In this document: piece after piece, positions 63,458-64,000 of the stretch | How the letters are laid out: every line of letters begins with the position of its first letter | Numbering within the stretch: the first letter of the stretch is position 1 | Source of the DNA: Phytophthora hibernalis | Lineage: Eukaryota > Oomycota > Peronosporomycetes > Peronosporales > Peronosporaceae | Length of the DNA: 64,000 nt | Direction of reading: 5' to 3' | Assembly: GCA_012656075.1 (NCBI GenBank) | Contig: JAAKBF010000171.1 | Span: forward strand, 806,001-870,000 | Made by a program: the position numbers and the translations under genes | Notes under the pieces: model-generated | What the model saw: the letters and a program-made list of their open reading frames with translations, nothing else | Databases searched by the model: none | Told to the model about the DNA's origin: nothing

Positions 63458-64000
63458 CAGTGCTAGACTCGCTACCAAATCAAGGCTCTCTCACTCTGTG
63501 TATGAAGCACCTATCCAAGAAGGGATGCCCCGGCAACGGTGTGCCAGGCAAGTGCTTCTCCGCCAAACGAGCTCATTTTCGCCCGAAGATGTTACCAGGT
63601 GCAGCAAAGGAGCACATTCTCAAGAACTTTGGGGGCTCGCCCCTGAATTTGCTGATCTCTGAACCACAAGGGTTTCTGCTTTACGTCCGTCCGCTAACCA
63701 ACACCCGACCACATCGAACGTGACGGCGAACGAGCCGGTAGGGAGTAAATGTTCTTTGCCATCTAACACTGTGTGCCAGCAAGTGACAGCAGCGCACGCG
63801 AAATACGTGGACAGTTAGACATGTCGAAGATGGAGTTCCTGACACAATTGACGTGTGCCGACTTCGCCCGACTAATTCGTGGCCAAACAGCTATTGACTC
63901 ACGTCCGAATAAGTATATCTACGAGCTCCGACAACCACCAAGCCCAGCTATTCGCGAGACATGGCGGAAATGGAACGAAGTAGTGACTCATGGTGTCGTT
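63458..64000 (+). other. Flank of Gypsy-B with broken ORF; second ORF open to the window edge
   Basis: From the target duplication a frame continues VLDSLPNQGSLTLCMKHLSK to a stop at 63721. It includes a Cys/His cluster (C-M-K-H-L-S-K-K-G-C, then G-K-C-F) that looks zinc-binding, then AHFRPKMLPGAAKEHILKNF. The upstream flank of the element (FKQLGPFTHAV) is in the same frame across the CAGTG. A second frame from the ATG at 63821 (MSKMEFLTQLTCADFARLIR) runs off the window. I recognise neither family. The context suggests another retroelement Gag-like gene. Confidence 0.4.

Overview
This window looks like a repeat-dense region of an oomycete genome, most likely a Phytophthora-like plant pathogen. 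The evidence is the mix of element families: Ty3/Gypsy chromoviruses, Ty1/Copia, PIF/Harbinger with SANT partners, hAT, MULE with a Ulp1-type protease, piggyBac, pogo-type and Tc1/mariner. GT-AG introns are short, there are no operons, and a fused thaumatin-like/TOS1-like cell-wall gene remnant is present. Species cannot be fixed from the sequence. I see no intact conventional host protein gene. The only clear non-mobile genes are two copies of one tRNA-Arg and a few gene relics.

Layout. 1-3.9 kb: a 23-bp tandem repeat and a broken coiled-coil ORF. 3.9-11.2 kb: a Gypsy element (Gypsy-A) with gag, protease, RNase H, integrase and chromodomain but no reverse-transcriptase core. 11.4-12.9 kb: an unidentified pseudogene and a repeat found again near 31 kb. 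14.2-17.3 kb: the 5' half of a Copia element, cut in its RT by the end of an element with a 3-bp TTA target duplication. 17.5-21.9 kb: two Harbinger-type transposase/partner pairs, one with an open transposase frame. 22.1-30.2 kb: a 2.23-kb inverted duplication, each arm carrying a tRNA-Arg(TCG), a pogo-type transposase fragment, a small foldback element and an unidentified gene fragment. Between the arms lies a complete 2.93-kb Harbinger element. 30.2-32.7 kb: the 3' half of the Copia element on the opposite strand, itself carrying a 1.5-kb TTAA-flanked insertion. 33.2-36.1 kb: a complete hAT element. 36.1-37.3 kb: the thaumatin/TOS1-like pseudogene. 37.6-41.1 kb: a MULE with a Ulp1-like peptidase. 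42.8-43.2 kb: a piggyBac C-terminus. 45-52.8 kb: scattered degenerate fragments. 52.8-54.3 kb: a 1,500-bp Tc1/mariner with 243-bp terminal repeats. 56.5-57.1 kb: a SET-domain relic. 57.1-63.5 kb: a full-length Gypsy (Gypsy-B) with nearly identical LTRs but many frame breaks.

The main signal is structural. The two Copia halves meet exactly at a TTA target duplication when one half is flipped, so the locus records an insertion followed by an inversion or fold-back rearrangement, next to a recent inverted duplication with two head-to-head tRNA genes. Many frame breaks are single-base, and several differences between near-identical copies lie in homopolymers. Some apparent pseudogenization could therefore be sequencing indels.
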